A DNA stretch of 64,000 nucleotides from an uncultured Bacilli bacterium (GTDB lineage: Bacteria > Bacillota_I > Bacilli_A > RF39 > UBA660). Position 1 is the stretch's first letter. Each line of letters starts with the position of its first letter. Position numbers and translations under genes: made by a program. Under the pieces are notes generated by a model that had not been told where the DNA came from, made no database searches, and was given only the letters and a program-made list of their open reading frames with translations. The stretch is taken from the NCBI GenBank assembly GCA_949425635.1, contig CASPWD010000002.1, forward strand, positions 248,001 through 312,000, given 5' to 3'. Below, piece by piece: positions 34,858 to 42,825 of the stretch.

Positions 34858-35901
34858 CTACTTTGTTTTTGCTAAAATCCACTTCTCTATCAGCTCATCT
34901 CCATGTGGACTTATCGCACACTCCAATTCGGCAATTTCCCTCATAAGTTTTTTGTTTGATTGATAAAAATATACAATATCATCTATTCTTTTAGTTACAG
35001 TAGCCTCAATCTTTCCGTGCAAATATTTAAGTTCTTCCTTATCCAAACTCATTAAAGGAAGTGCTCCAATAGCATAGCTTATCTCCTTATACTTTCTGTT
35101 AAATACAGCTCTATTTCCAGGATAAATAAGATAATGTCCATCAAACTCATCACCAGTTGGTTTAGCTACATAACTACTATATCTTTCATCTTTAAAACTA
35201 AAATCAGATTTATCAGCAAATAAGGAACTAGTCGGATCATATAAATACTTTTTATCACCTTCAGCAATTCCAACCAAGGCATGTGTCCACGTTATAAAAG
35301 GATTACGAAGTCTTTCTTCTGGATTACAACTTTCTTCTCTTTTTACCATCAAAGGAGAAGCAACAAGCCCTAATTCACTAAATAAATCCGCCGCAAAAGA
35401 AGCATAATGACGACATACACATCTTCCAGAAGCCATACGTGCTCCAAGTAACTCAGTAGTCATAACTCTATCATATTTATAATTATAATAAATATTATTA
35501 GAATCTTGTGATAAAATTCCGCCATTTTGAAAAGCATCAAAGTAAAGAACAGCTTCCTTTGAATTGCTATAACCCATATCTCGAATTAAAGTAGCTACTT
35601 TTCTTATAAACTCATCATACAGCCTTGAACACTCTTTATATTCTAAAGAATTCCTAACCATAGATGCCATATCATTAATTATATAACTATTGTCTTTCCA
35701 AGCATAAAAAAGTCTAAACATAACTATTGGAGCTGCAATATTTACAAATAAATTTGCTGGAAAACCTTGCAAAATTCCTGACATTTCCCCAGCAAGTAGT
35801 ATAGACATACTAACTAAATTGTTTTTGTTCTTTAAAAATCTTGCTAATCTTTGACTTTTTAAATCAGCTTCCAACCTCAACATATCTATATTTTCTGGCA
35901 T
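34858..35901 (-). CDS. Transglutaminase/cysteine-peptidase-like protein, paralogue 1
   Basis: A 347-residue protein. A hydrophobic stretch at about 33-65 (NLVSMSILLAGEMSG to NIAAPIVMF) probably anchors it to the membrane. The following domain has a Cys in SGRCVCRHYASFAADLF, a His in ITWTHALVGI and an Asp in KKYLYDPTSSLF, the order of a transglutaminase-like/papain-like triad. It shares EYKECSRLYDEF and the whole core with the adjacent 35922-36815 protein. The C-terminus is coiled coil. The start is the ATG at 35901 behind TGGGAGGTG. The substrate is unknown. Confidence 0.65.
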   Translation of the reverse strand: MPENIDMLRLEADLKSQRLARFLKNKNNLVSMSILLAGEMSGILQGFPANLFVNIAAPIVMFRLFYAWKDNSYIINDMASMVRNSLEYKECSRLYDEFIRKVATLIRDMGYSNSKEAVLYFDAFQNGGILSQDSNNIYYNYKYDRVMTTELLGARMASGRCVCRHYASFAADLFSELGLVASPLMVKREESCNPEERLRNPFITWTHALVGIAEGDKKYLYDPTSSLFADKSDFSFKDERYSSYVAKPTGDEFDGHYLIYPGNRAVFNRKYKEISYAIGALPLMSLDKEELKYLHGKIEATVTKRIDDIVYFYQSNKKLMREIAELECAISPHGDELIEKWILAKTK

Positions 35902-35921
35902 AACAGCACCTCCCAACTAAA

Positions 35922-36815
35922 TTATTTTCTTACTAACCACTTCTTTATTGGTTCATCACTTCGTGGTGTTAATTCTTTTTCTAATTCACTAATATTAATT
36001 GTCAATTCCTTCATCCTCGCAACGAAATCACTTATTTCTAAAAAATTATGTTTGCATAAACCATCAATTTTCTTAACCTTATCTCTAAAAGTATCTTCAT
36101 CAACAAGCAACATTGGACAATCATAAACAATTTTTGCCTCACCCCAGTTTTCATCTTTTAACTTAGCACGTTTACTATTAATCAAGAAATATTTACATAC
36201 CCTATCTGTTCCAAGATAACTATGAAAAACCTCGCCAATTCTATTAATTTCGTCAATCTTCCCAAAATTAAAACCAACTCTACCAGCAAAAGCACTAACA
36301 GTTGGATCATATATAATCTTACTACCACTATTCTCGACTCCAACTACAGCGTGATTAAAAAGATTTTCTTCCTTTCTTAATTGCCTTATAGTATCTCCGC
36401 TTTTTACATTCAACCATCCTGCAATATAATCTACATTCAAAACATCAGTTACTAACGAAGCCATATGTCTACAGATACTAACTCCACTAATCGTCCTCGC
36501 TCCCATTAAATCAAAAAGGTACTCAGTATCATAATTATACATATGATAAATATTATGCCCAGTAGAGGATAAAAAACCATTTCTTAACAGATAATCCAAA
36601 AATAAAGTTGCTTCTATACTATCAAAAAAATCAAAATTCCTAATAAATTTAGCAACCTCCAAAACATAATAATCATATAAACTTCTACATTCTCTATAAG
36701 TAGAAGTAGTCCTCAAGAACCTCGCAACACCACTTATTACAGCATCTCTATCTTTAACATTTTTATCTATCTCTTTTTTTATAGTTAACATATCTAAATA
36801 TTCATATTCATCCAT
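35922..36815 (-). CDS. Transglutaminase/cysteine-peptidase-like protein, paralogue 2
   Basis: A 297-residue protein paralogous to the next gene: TYRECRSLYDYY, SGVSICRHMASLVTDVL (Cys), LFNHAVVGV (His), SKIIYDPTVSAF (Asp), and the closing SELEKELTPRSDEPIKKWL aligns with its partner's tail. It lacks the hydrophobic N-terminal stretch, so it is probably cytosolic. Tandem duplication is clear. The start is the ATG at 36815 behind AAGAAGG. It could be a peptidase, amidase or transglutaminase; the motif alone does not say. Confidence 0.65.
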   Translation of the reverse strand: MDEYEYLDMLTIKKEIDKNVKDRDAVISGVARFLRTTSTYRECRSLYDYYVLEVAKFIRNFDFFDSIEATLFLDYLLRNGFLSSTGHNIYHMYNYDTEYLFDLMGARTISGVSICRHMASLVTDVLNVDYIAGWLNVKSGDTIRQLRKEENLFNHAVVGVENSGSKIIYDPTVSAFAGRVGFNFGKIDEINRIGEVFHSYLGTDRVCKYFLINSKRAKLKDENWGEAKIVYDCPMLLVDEDTFRDKVKKIDGLCKHNFLEISDFVARMKELTINISELEKELTPRSDEPIKKWLVRK

Positions 36816-36898
36816 AACCATCGACCTTCTTTAAGAAACTAAATCACTTATAAAAAATTATATTACACTAAAAGAACCTTTTTATCAACATTAACACC

Positions 36899-36935
36899 AA
36901 AAAAGAATTAACCAGTTATTCGGCTAATTCTTTTT
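36899..36935 (-). terminator. Rho-independent terminator of recO
   Basis: The minus strand has AAAGAATTAGCC/GGTTAATTCTTTTTT. The stem includes the end of recO. Confidence 0.7.
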
Positions 36936-37645
36936 AAAAAATCTTTACTTTTCAAATAGATTCCTGTATATCTTTCATAATACTTATCTAAAAAATAATT
37001 TATTTCATTAGCAGTACTACTTTGAATCTTAATATCAGAAATCGAACTTATTTCAATCAAATAATACATTCTAATTAACTTAATACTTTTTGGACTCAAA
37101 ACAATTTCATTGGTGTAACAGTTCTGACACAGGAAGCCCCCTTCATCAGGATCCAGTGTCACTATATTCGTTTTATTACCACACTTAATACAACAATCTA
37201 AATTAAGTCCAACTCCTAAATACTCTAAATACTTTAATTCCAAAATATTAGTAAGTATTAAAGGATTCTTTCCTTCATTAAGCTTCTTAACTGTATTAAT
37301 AAACATTTCAAATATAATCGGCTCACTATTTTGCTTCGCCACCTGATAAGTAAGATCAGTAATGTAACTCATAAAACTAATTAATTCGATATCACTCTTT
37401 AAATTAGTAAAATTATCTATAATATCGACATCAACTAACTTAGAAAGTTTATTCTCATTATAATTAATATGAAAATACCCATAAGTAAATTTCATCGTTT
37501 TAGTACGTAAAGGATTTTTAACACTTTTAACATTACTACACATAATGCCTATCATTCCATGATCCTTTGTGAGTACATTTATTATCTTCGAATTATCTCC
37601 ATAAGGAGTCTCTGTTATAATTATCCCCTCAAATTTACTTATCAT
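36908..37645 (-). CDS. recO: DNA repair protein RecO
   Basis: A 245-residue protein. The N-terminal OB fold starts KFEGIIITETPYGDNSKIINVLTKDHG. A helical domain follows, and a zinc finger with CCIKCG and CQNCY is seen around residues 150-180. RecO loads RecA with RecR. Starts at 37654, 37651 and 37645 are all possible; I chose 37645 because the conserved protein begins MISKFEG. It lies 29 bases after ispD in the same direction. Confidence 0.9.
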   Translation of the reverse strand: MISKFEGIIITETPYGDNSKIINVLTKDHGMIGIMCSNVKSVKNPLRTKTMKFTYGYFHINYNENKLSKLVDVDIIDNFTNLKSDIELISFMSYITDLTYQVAKQNSEPIIFEMFINTVKKLNEGKNPLILTNILELKYLEYLGVGLNLDCCIKCGNKTNIVTLDPDEGGFLCQNCYTNEIVLSPKSIKLIRMYYLIEISSISDIKIQSSTANEINYFLDKYYERYTGIYLKSKDFLKRISRITG

Positions 37646-37674
37646 ATACATCACTTCTACTTATTTTATTTACT

Positions 37675-38367
37675 TTACTCAAATTTATTATCATTCATTT
37701 TCCAAAATAGTTTTACTATGTCCAAATCCTCAAACGTAGTTATCTTTATATTAGTATAGTCACTATTTATTATTTTTACTCGATAACCATTTTCTTCGAA
37801 TAACATACAATCATCAGTCGCACTATCATCTTTTGCTTTTTCATGTACCATTAAAAGTATTTCTCTTTTAAAACATTGTGGAGTTTGAATAATGTAAGTA
37901 TTACTTCTGTTGGTTGTATTTTTCACAATTCCATTCTCATCTGCAATTTTAATTGTATCTTTAGATTTTACTCCCATTGTAACCGCGTCAAATTCTTTCA
38001 TACTCTCAATACATTGATTGATATATTCTTGTTTAATTAAAGGTCTTGCTCCATCATGAATAATAACATAATCAGAACATGTCTTTTTTAAACAATTGAA
38101 GACAGACTCTTTTCTTGAAGCCCCTCCAAAAACGATTTTAACGCTTTTCTCAATTTTTTCTTCTTTTACTATGTTTTCAACAATACTTTTTTCACTCTCT
38201 CGAGTAGCAATTATAATATCACTAATATATTTATTTAACGCAAACTCTCTTAAACTATATGACAATACAGTTCTATTATTTATTTTTTCAAAGTTCTTAT
38301 TCGTCCCCGTTTTATACCTACTACTGCTTCCAGCACATAATAGAATCGCCGTCACATTCTTATTCAT
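37675..38367 (-). CDS. ispD: 2-C-methyl-D-erythritol 4-phosphate cytidylyltransferase
   Basis: A 230-residue protein with TAILLCAGSSSRYKTGTNKNF (CTP-binding loop), GGASRKESVFNCL, VIIHDGARPL, and QTPQCFKREIL followed by DDSATDDCMLFE, all IspD hallmarks. It makes CDP-ME in the MEP isoprenoid pathway. It sits between yqzL and recO, which are neighbours in B. subtilis. IspF is not in the window. Confidence 0.93.
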   Translation of the reverse strand: MNKNVTAILLCAGSSSRYKTGTNKNFEKINNRTVLSYSLREFALNKYISDIIIATRESEKSIVENIVKEEKIEKSVKIVFGGASRKESVFNCLKKTCSDYVIIHDGARPLIKQEYINQCIESMKEFDAVTMGVKSKDTIKIADENGIVKNTTNRSNTYIIQTPQCFKREILLMVHEKAKDDSATDDCMLFEENGYRVKIINSDYTNIKITTFEDLDIVKLFWKMNDNKFE

Positions 38368-38447
38368 TTTATTACATCCTTTATAACTATTAAAGCATAG
38401 ATATTTTCATTTTTAAACACATTTCATCCTATAAAACGAATTAATTC

Positions 38448-38531
38448 CTACTTTATTTTCCCTTTATATTTTAAATAATATTCTATCTTACCTGTTTTCT
38501 TAAAAAGCTCCCAAGCTCTCTCCTTTTTCAT
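38448..38531 (-). CDS. yqzL: YqzL-like small protein
   Basis: A 27-residue ORF, MKKERAWELFKKTGKIEYYL and then KYKGKIK. It fits the YqzL family pattern (W-x-x-F-x-x-T-G-x-I) and lies directly after era, its conserved place between era and recO in B. subtilis. The ribosome site AGAAAGGATGGG lies in the loop and 3' arm of the hairpin at 38532-38573. A paralogue is at 4309-4416. Confidence 0.7.
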   Translation of the reverse strand: MKKERAWELFKKTGKIEYYLKYKGKIK

Positions 38532-38573
38532 AAAAAGAACCCATCCTTTCTATTTATATAATGGGTTCTTTTA
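38532..38573 (-). terminator. Terminator-like hairpin between era and yqzL
   Basis: The minus strand has AAAAGAACCCA/TGGGTTCTTTT with an 18-base loop containing the yqzL ribosome site, ending directly at the yqzL start codon. It may terminate the era transcript or sequester the yqzL ribosome site. Confidence 0.6.
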
Positions 38574-38587
38574 TTATTTTTTATTCA

Positions 38588-39481
38588 CTAATTTATATAA
38601 TCTTTTTCATTGAAACCTAATTCGTTCAAATATCTCTCCTTATCACGCCAATTTTTAATTGTCTTAACGTATAATTCTAAGTATACTTTCTTACCAACTA
38701 GATTTTCAATATCTTTACGTGCTTCAATACCTACTGTTTTAAGTAAAGAACCTTGTTTACCAATTATTATCTTCTTTATTGAATCTCTATCTACAATAAT
38801 ATCTACTGTAATATTAATAATCTTACTTTTTTCTTCAAACTTTGATGTTATACAAGTTACACTATGAGGAATCTCCTCTTCAGTCATTCTAAATATTTTC
38901 TCTCTAACAAATTCACTTACTAAGAAACTCATCGTACTAGTTGTAATCATATCGTCATCAAAATAACGCATATCATCTTCTAAATATTTCTTAATAACAT
39001 CAAGCAATCTATCAACGTTATTGCGAGAAATTGCTGAAATTGGAACAATCTCAGCAAAATCATATAAATCTTTATAATCAGTTATTGCTTTAATTATTTC
39101 ATTATCAGTCATCTTATCAATTTTATTTAAAACTAACACTACTGGAGAACTAGTTCCCTCTAAAGAAGCAATTATCTTCTTATCACCTGTACCTAAGCCA
39201 TCTTTAGCATCTACTAAAAGTAGTACTAAATCAACATCCTTAGTTAAACTTTGAGCTTCTTTATTTAATACTTTGCCTAACTTATTTAATGGTTTATGGA
39301 TTCCTGGAGTATCAACAAATACTATTTGGTATCCATCTTCATTATAAATACCTTGAATAATATTTCTTGTTGTTTGTGGTTTATTACTGGTTATAGCAAT
39401 CTTTTGATTAATTAATGTGTTTAATAATGTTGACTTACCTACATTAGGACGTCCTATTAAACTAACAAATCCGCTTTTCAT
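38588..39481 (-). CDS. era: GTPase Era
   Basis: A 297-residue protein with G1 GRPNVGKST, G2 TTRN, G3 DTPGIHKP, G4 LNKIDKM, and a C-terminal KH domain (GKQGSLLKTVGIEARKDIE). Era binds 16S rRNA and is required for 30S maturation. The start is the ATG at 39481, four bases after the dgkA stop. Order dgkA-era is conserved in Bacillota; cdd, present between them in B. subtilis, is absent. Confidence 0.97.
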   Translation of the reverse strand: MKSGFVSLIGRPNVGKSTLLNTLINQKIAITSNKPQTTRNIIQGIYNEDGYQIVFVDTPGIHKPLNKLGKVLNKEAQSLTKDVDLVLLLVDAKDGLGTGDKKIIASLEGTSSPVVLVLNKIDKMTDNEIIKAITDYKDLYDFAEIVPISAISRNNVDRLLDVIKKYLEDDMRYFDDDMITTSTMSFLVSEFVREKIFRMTEEEIPHSVTCITSKFEEKSKIINITVDIIVDRDSIKKIIIGKQGSLLKTVGIEARKDIENLVGKKVYLELYVKTIKNWRDKERYLNELGFNEKDYIN

Positions 39482-39484
39482 CAA

Positions 39485-39886
39485 TTACAATCCTAATAAA
39501 TTCATAATATAAGGAACATAAACAACAACACCCATAGCTGCTGCCATAATAGCTAAAACAAAAGTTGCTGCACTACCACAATCCTTAGCAATCTTAGCTA
39601 AAGGATGAATATCCAATGTTACTAAGTCAACTACTGCTTCTATAGCTGTATTAATAAGTTCTGCTGCTAAAACCATACCTATTGCTAGTAATGTAACTAA
39701 CCATTCCATACCACTAACATGAAAAAAGAAATTAGCAGCTACTACACAAATCGTTGCAATAACATGAACCAACATACTTTGTTCATATTTATAAGCATAT
39801 TTTAATCCTTCTATTGAATATCCAAAACTTCTAAAAAATCTTCCAAAACCACGTTTTTTAATTTCATCTCTTGATATCTTTGTCAT
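39485..39886 (-). CDS. dgkA: Diacylglycerol/undecaprenol kinase
   Basis: A 133-residue integral membrane protein with three helices and the family motif AAELINTAIEAVVDLV, followed by HPLAKIAKDCGSAATFV. In Bacillota this family phosphorylates undecaprenol, feeding the wall-polymer lipid carrier pool. A basic 25-residue N-terminal tail is present. Its start overlaps the end of ybeY by 23 bases, so translation is coupled. Confidence 0.93.
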   Translation of the reverse strand: MTKISRDEIKKRGFGRFFRSFGYSIEGLKYAYKYEQSMLVHVIATICVVAANFFFHVSGMEWLVTLLAIGMVLAAELINTAIEAVVDLVTLDIHPLAKIAKDCGSAATFVLAIMAAAMGVVVYVPYIMNLLGL

Positions 39887-40307
39887 TTAAAATCAACTCC
39901 TGTAACGAAAACATTTCCTTCTCATCTTCTGGTTCCATATGATCATACCCAAGCAAGTGTAATAATCCATGAACCGCTAAAAAAGATAGTTCTCTTTTTT
40001 CACTATGACCATAATCAAGTGCTTGCCTTTTCATTTGTGGAATACAAATATAAATATCACCAAGCATTCGTATATCATTATACCTTAAATCTTCATTATC
40101 TTCAAATGCAAATGATATAACATCAGTAATTCTGTCAACTTTTCTATAACTTCTGTTGATTTCATGAATTTCTTCATCACCAACAAATATGATTGAGAAT
40201 ACTGCGTGCTCAACACTCTCATGTTCCAAAGTATAATCAAGTACTTCATATAAATAATCATAATCCTTATACATTTCATTATCTTCTATTACATAATCAT
40301 TTCTCAT
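39864..40307 (-). CDS. ybeY: Endoribonuclease YbeY
   Basis: A 147-residue protein with the zinc motif HGLLHLLGYDH (H-x3-H-x5-H) and the upstream TDVISFAF signature. YbeY matures 16S rRNA 3' ends. The start at the ATG at 40307 follows GGGGGAT and overlaps the stop of the VanZ-like gene (ATGA). The order ybeY-dgkA-era is conserved. Confidence 0.95.
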   Translation of the reverse strand: MRNDYVIEDNEMYKDYDYLYEVLDYTLEHESVEHAVFSIIFVGDEEIHEINRSYRKVDRITDVISFAFEDNEDLRYNDIRMLGDIYICIPQMKRQALDYGHSEKRELSFLAVHGLLHLLGYDHMEPEDEKEMFSLQELILNDKDIKR

Positions 40308-40936
40308 AATAAACGAATCCCCCAAATATTTCCAAATAAGATTAACATAATTATTATTACTATTATCGCTAAGACGTTATAAAATATATCGTTTTGTAAG
40401 AATTTAGGCAAATGCAACTTTATAGCTCTAACACTTATATAACACATAAAGCCCATAATTGCTCCCAAAACATTTAAGATAATATCATCAACATCAAATG
40501 CACGTCCTATTTTAAACTGAATTAACTCTGCTGTCAAACTTATCAATATCGAAACAATTAAAATATGGTGTATTTTCTTAGCTTTCAAATAATCGGATAC
40601 AAAATAACCAAAAGGTATAAATAATACTATATTACCTATTACATTAAAGAAGAATGCTCTTGTTCCAATACTATATCTTGTCATCTCTTTAAAAGGTATT
40701 AAATTAAGACCACTACTAGCATTTTCTGTACTCAATAGTAAATAATATAAAAGAAGTACATAAACGATAAAAACTAAATTATAAAACTCTTTATAAAAAA
40801 TAAACTTTTCATTATTAATAAAAACTCTTGTCATTTTTAAAACAATCATAATAACAGCAAACAAAGTTAACATCGGCCACATATTATTTATTGCATTATA
40901 AAACGTTTCATAAAAAGGAGAAGAAAAGTTCACCAT
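40304..40936 (-). CDS. VanZ-like family membrane protein
   Basis: A 210-residue protein with five to six hydrophobic helices. It has LNLIPFKEM and NVIGNIVLFIPFGYFV, both VanZ-like motifs, followed by ELIQFKIGRAFDVDDIILNVLGAIMGF, whose GRxxDxDDxxxNxxGxxxG pattern is the family core. VanZ gives low-level teicoplanin resistance in enterococci; the general role is unclear. It replaces phoH/yqfF in the usual yqfD-ybeY interval. Confidence 0.88.
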   Translation of the reverse strand: MVNFSSPFYETFYNAINNMWPMLTLFAVIMIVLKMTRVFINNEKFIFYKEFYNLVFIVYVLLLYYLLLSTENASSGLNLIPFKEMTRYSIGTRAFFFNVIGNIVLFIPFGYFVSDYLKAKKIHHILIVSILISLTAELIQFKIGRAFDVDDIILNVLGAIMGFMCYISVRAIKLHLPKFLQNDIFYNVLAIIVIIIMLILFGNIWGIRLL

Positions 40937-40957
40937 ACTACCACATCCTATTTTTTA

Positions 40958-42121
40958 TTAATTATCTGTATTTTCGCTTTGTTTATTACTATTTGTATCT
41001 TCTTCTATCGTTGCAGTTCTTACTTCGCTGATTTGTTCTTCCGCTACTATAAATATTTCTATATCTATTGTACTATTATTATCACTTTTTTTCAAAACTT
41101 TTCTATCAATAATTTGATATTCTCCTTCTAAAGTCTTATCCATTTTATCTAGAACCAACTTATCTATCATTTCATCCATTTCATCATTTGATAATTCACG
41201 AGTATTCTTCTCCACTTCAATCTCTTTTATAAAGATAAGTTCGAAGCCAAATAGATTAATAATTCGTTTTTCTTCCTGAACAAATTCATTAAGTCGACTT
41301 TTGAAAATCTTATACTTTTTATTATTAAATTCTACTCCTAAATTAAATCGCTTCTTTTCTTTTTTTATTATATCATCTTGAGTTTTAGGCAAACTTATAT
41401 TAATTGTATACCATGTTTTACCATAAACAGTTCCTTGTGCACATACTCGCGTTTTAACTTCCTCATTATAAGATATATCTCCCGAAATAATGACATCATC
41501 CTTCTTAACACTATCATTAATTGCCTTTATTTCCATACCGTCACTCGCAATAATCCTCGTTATCATAGCATCTTTAGTAGAAACAACATGACAATACTCT
41601 TCGTGTTCTATCTTTCCTTTTTCTATTTTCGGTTCTAGATTAACAACATATCTCATTCCAATTCTTTCTATATTAATCCATTCAAGTAAGCCTTTATTAT
41701 TATTTAAAATATTATTTTTTATTTCTAATAGTTTCTGATCACTTTTTATAATTGTATATTTTCTAATTCCTTCTTTATCTAACTCATTTAATATTGTACT
41801 CTGTAAATTTTTATTATTAGTTAGAACATTTACATCAATAATAATTCTAGTAAACACAAAAATAAAGAACAACGTTAAAGCGAAGTACATAATAACATAC
41901 TTAAAACTAAAAATATATTCTTTCCAATCTTCTACGCCATATTTCTTAATTACTTTTATACTAAAAAATTTATCTATTTTACTATAGTCACTACTATCAA
42001 TTAATAAAACAATATAATCCTTTCCATAAACTATATTATATATGTTAACATTAAGATTTCTTATATATTTAATGGTCTTATTTGATGACTTTGTAACAAT
42101 CTTTACTTCTATTTTATTTAT
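40958..42121 (-). CDS. yqfD: Sporulation protein YqfD; no standard start codon
   Basis: The region from the first ATG (41890) encodes 310 residues that match YqfD from its membrane helix onward (MYFALTLFFIFVFTR, CAQGTVYGKTWYTINISLP, VRTATIEED). The frame stays open upstream to a TAG at 42140-42142 and encodes the missing YqfD N-terminal domain (NKIEVKIVTKSSNKTIKYI to KKYGVEDWKEYIFSFKYV). That stretch has no ATG, GTG or TTG. I place the start provisionally at the ATA at 42121, giving 387 residues, close to the 398 of B. subtilis. A +1 frameshift from yqfC is an alternative. YqfD is needed in sporulation stage IV. Confidence 0.75.
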   Translation of the reverse strand: MNKIEVKIVTKSSNKTIKYIRNLNVNIYNIVYGKDYIVLLIDSSDYSKIDKFFSIKVIKKYGVEDWKEYIFSFKYVIMYFALTLFFIFVFTRIIIDVNVLTNNKNLQSTILNELDKEGIRKYTIIKSDQKLLEIKNNILNNNKGLLEWINIERIGMRYVVNLEPKIEKGKIEHEEYCHVVSTKDAMITRIIASDGMEIKAINDSVKKDDVIISGDISYNEEVKTRVCAQGTVYGKTWYTINISLPKTQDDIIKKEKKRFNLGVEFNNKKYKIFKSRLNEFVQEEKRIINLFGFELIFIKEIEVEKNTRELSNDEMDEMIDKLVLDKMDKTLEGEYQIIDRKVLKKSDNNSTIDIEIFIVAEEQISEVRTATIEEDTNSNKQSENTDN

Positions 42122-42356
42122 AAAGATATTCCATACTTTCTATATGACCATTAAATAATATTTCATTGTCAACCATCTTAGCTACCTTAAAATCTCTACC
42201 ATTAATATTTAAAAGAAATTCATCAAACTTTATTGAAATTAAGTTATCATTTATTGCTTTTAATTCAACATAATTATTTATATAAATCTTATTTAAGCTT
42301 AAATTTATATTATAAGAGTTATCTCTTAAATAATTACTAATCTTATCCTTTAACAT
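42114..42356 (-). CDS. yqfC: Sporulation protein YqfC
   Basis: An 80-residue YabP/YqfC-family protein with KIYINNYVELKAINDNLISIKFDEFLLNINGRDFKV, the characteristic beta-rich domain around (I/L)-x-N-Y-x-x-(I/L). It is immediately upstream of yqfD as in B. subtilis, where both are sigma-E controlled. Its stop TAA overlaps the likely start region of yqfD. Confidence 0.85.
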   Translation of the reverse strand: MLKDKISNYLRDNSYNINLSLNKIYINNYVELKAINDNLISIKFDEFLLNINGRDFKVAKMVDNEILFNGHIESMEYLYK

Positions 42357-42382
42357 ATATTATCACCTTAGTTAAATATATG

Positions 42383-42411
42383 AAAAAAAGAAGATTTTAT
42401 TTATCTTCTTT
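42383..42411 (-). terminator. Rho-independent terminator of the wall-polymer cluster
   Basis: The minus strand has AAAGAAGAT/ATCTTCTTT with seven T, at the end of the tagD-like gene. Confidence 0.75.
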
Positions 42412-42816
42412 CTCATCTTTCACATATTCTTCTACATGTTTTCTAAAATCAGTAGAAGAATACTTTCCGCTTCTATAAGTATATTTAACATCACAATATT
42501 CACGAAGGCCTTCGAATTTAGGATCACCTTCCCAATCGCTACCCATTGCTACAATAGAAATTCCATACTTTTTTATATCATCTGGTTTTTGTTCCCAATG
42601 TGTTTCAGGTATGACTTCATCAACATACTTAATTGACTCCATAACAAATTTTCTTTCTTCATAGGAAAGGTATGATTTCTTATGTTTAATTGCGTTAAAT
42701 TCATCTGTAGAAACACCTACTATCAGATAATCTCCCATTGCTTTGGCATCTCTTAAATGTTCAATATGCCCAGCTGTAATTAAATCGTATGTTCCATAAG
42801 TTATAACTTTTTTCAT
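42397..42816 (-). CDS. tagD: Glycerol-3-phosphate cytidylyltransferase-like protein (TagD family)
   Basis: A 139-residue protein starting MKKVITYGTYDLITAGHIEHL. TagD makes CDP-glycerol for poly(glycerol phosphate) teichoic acid. Matches include STDEFNAIKHKKSYLSYEER, YVDEVIPETHWEQK and VAMGSDWEG. The HxGH catalytic motif reads TAGH, and the RTEGISTT motif reads RSGKYSST, so the active site differs from classic TagD. Next to CDP-glycerol transferases the assignment is still the best one. The start is the ATG at 42816 after TAGGTGG. Confidence 0.85.
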   Translation of the reverse strand: MKKVITYGTYDLITAGHIEHLRDAKAMGDYLIVGVSTDEFNAIKHKKSYLSYEERKFVMESIKYVDEVIPETHWEQKPDDIKKYGISIVAMGSDWEGDPKFEGLREYCDVKYTYRSGKYSSTDFRKHVEEYVKDEKEDK

Positions 42817-42825
42817 TCTATCCAC

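Noticed and set aside
40958-41890. yqfD as an N-terminally truncated pseudogene
   Set aside because: The missing N-terminal domain is encoded in the same open frame just upstream; only a standard start codon is lacking.
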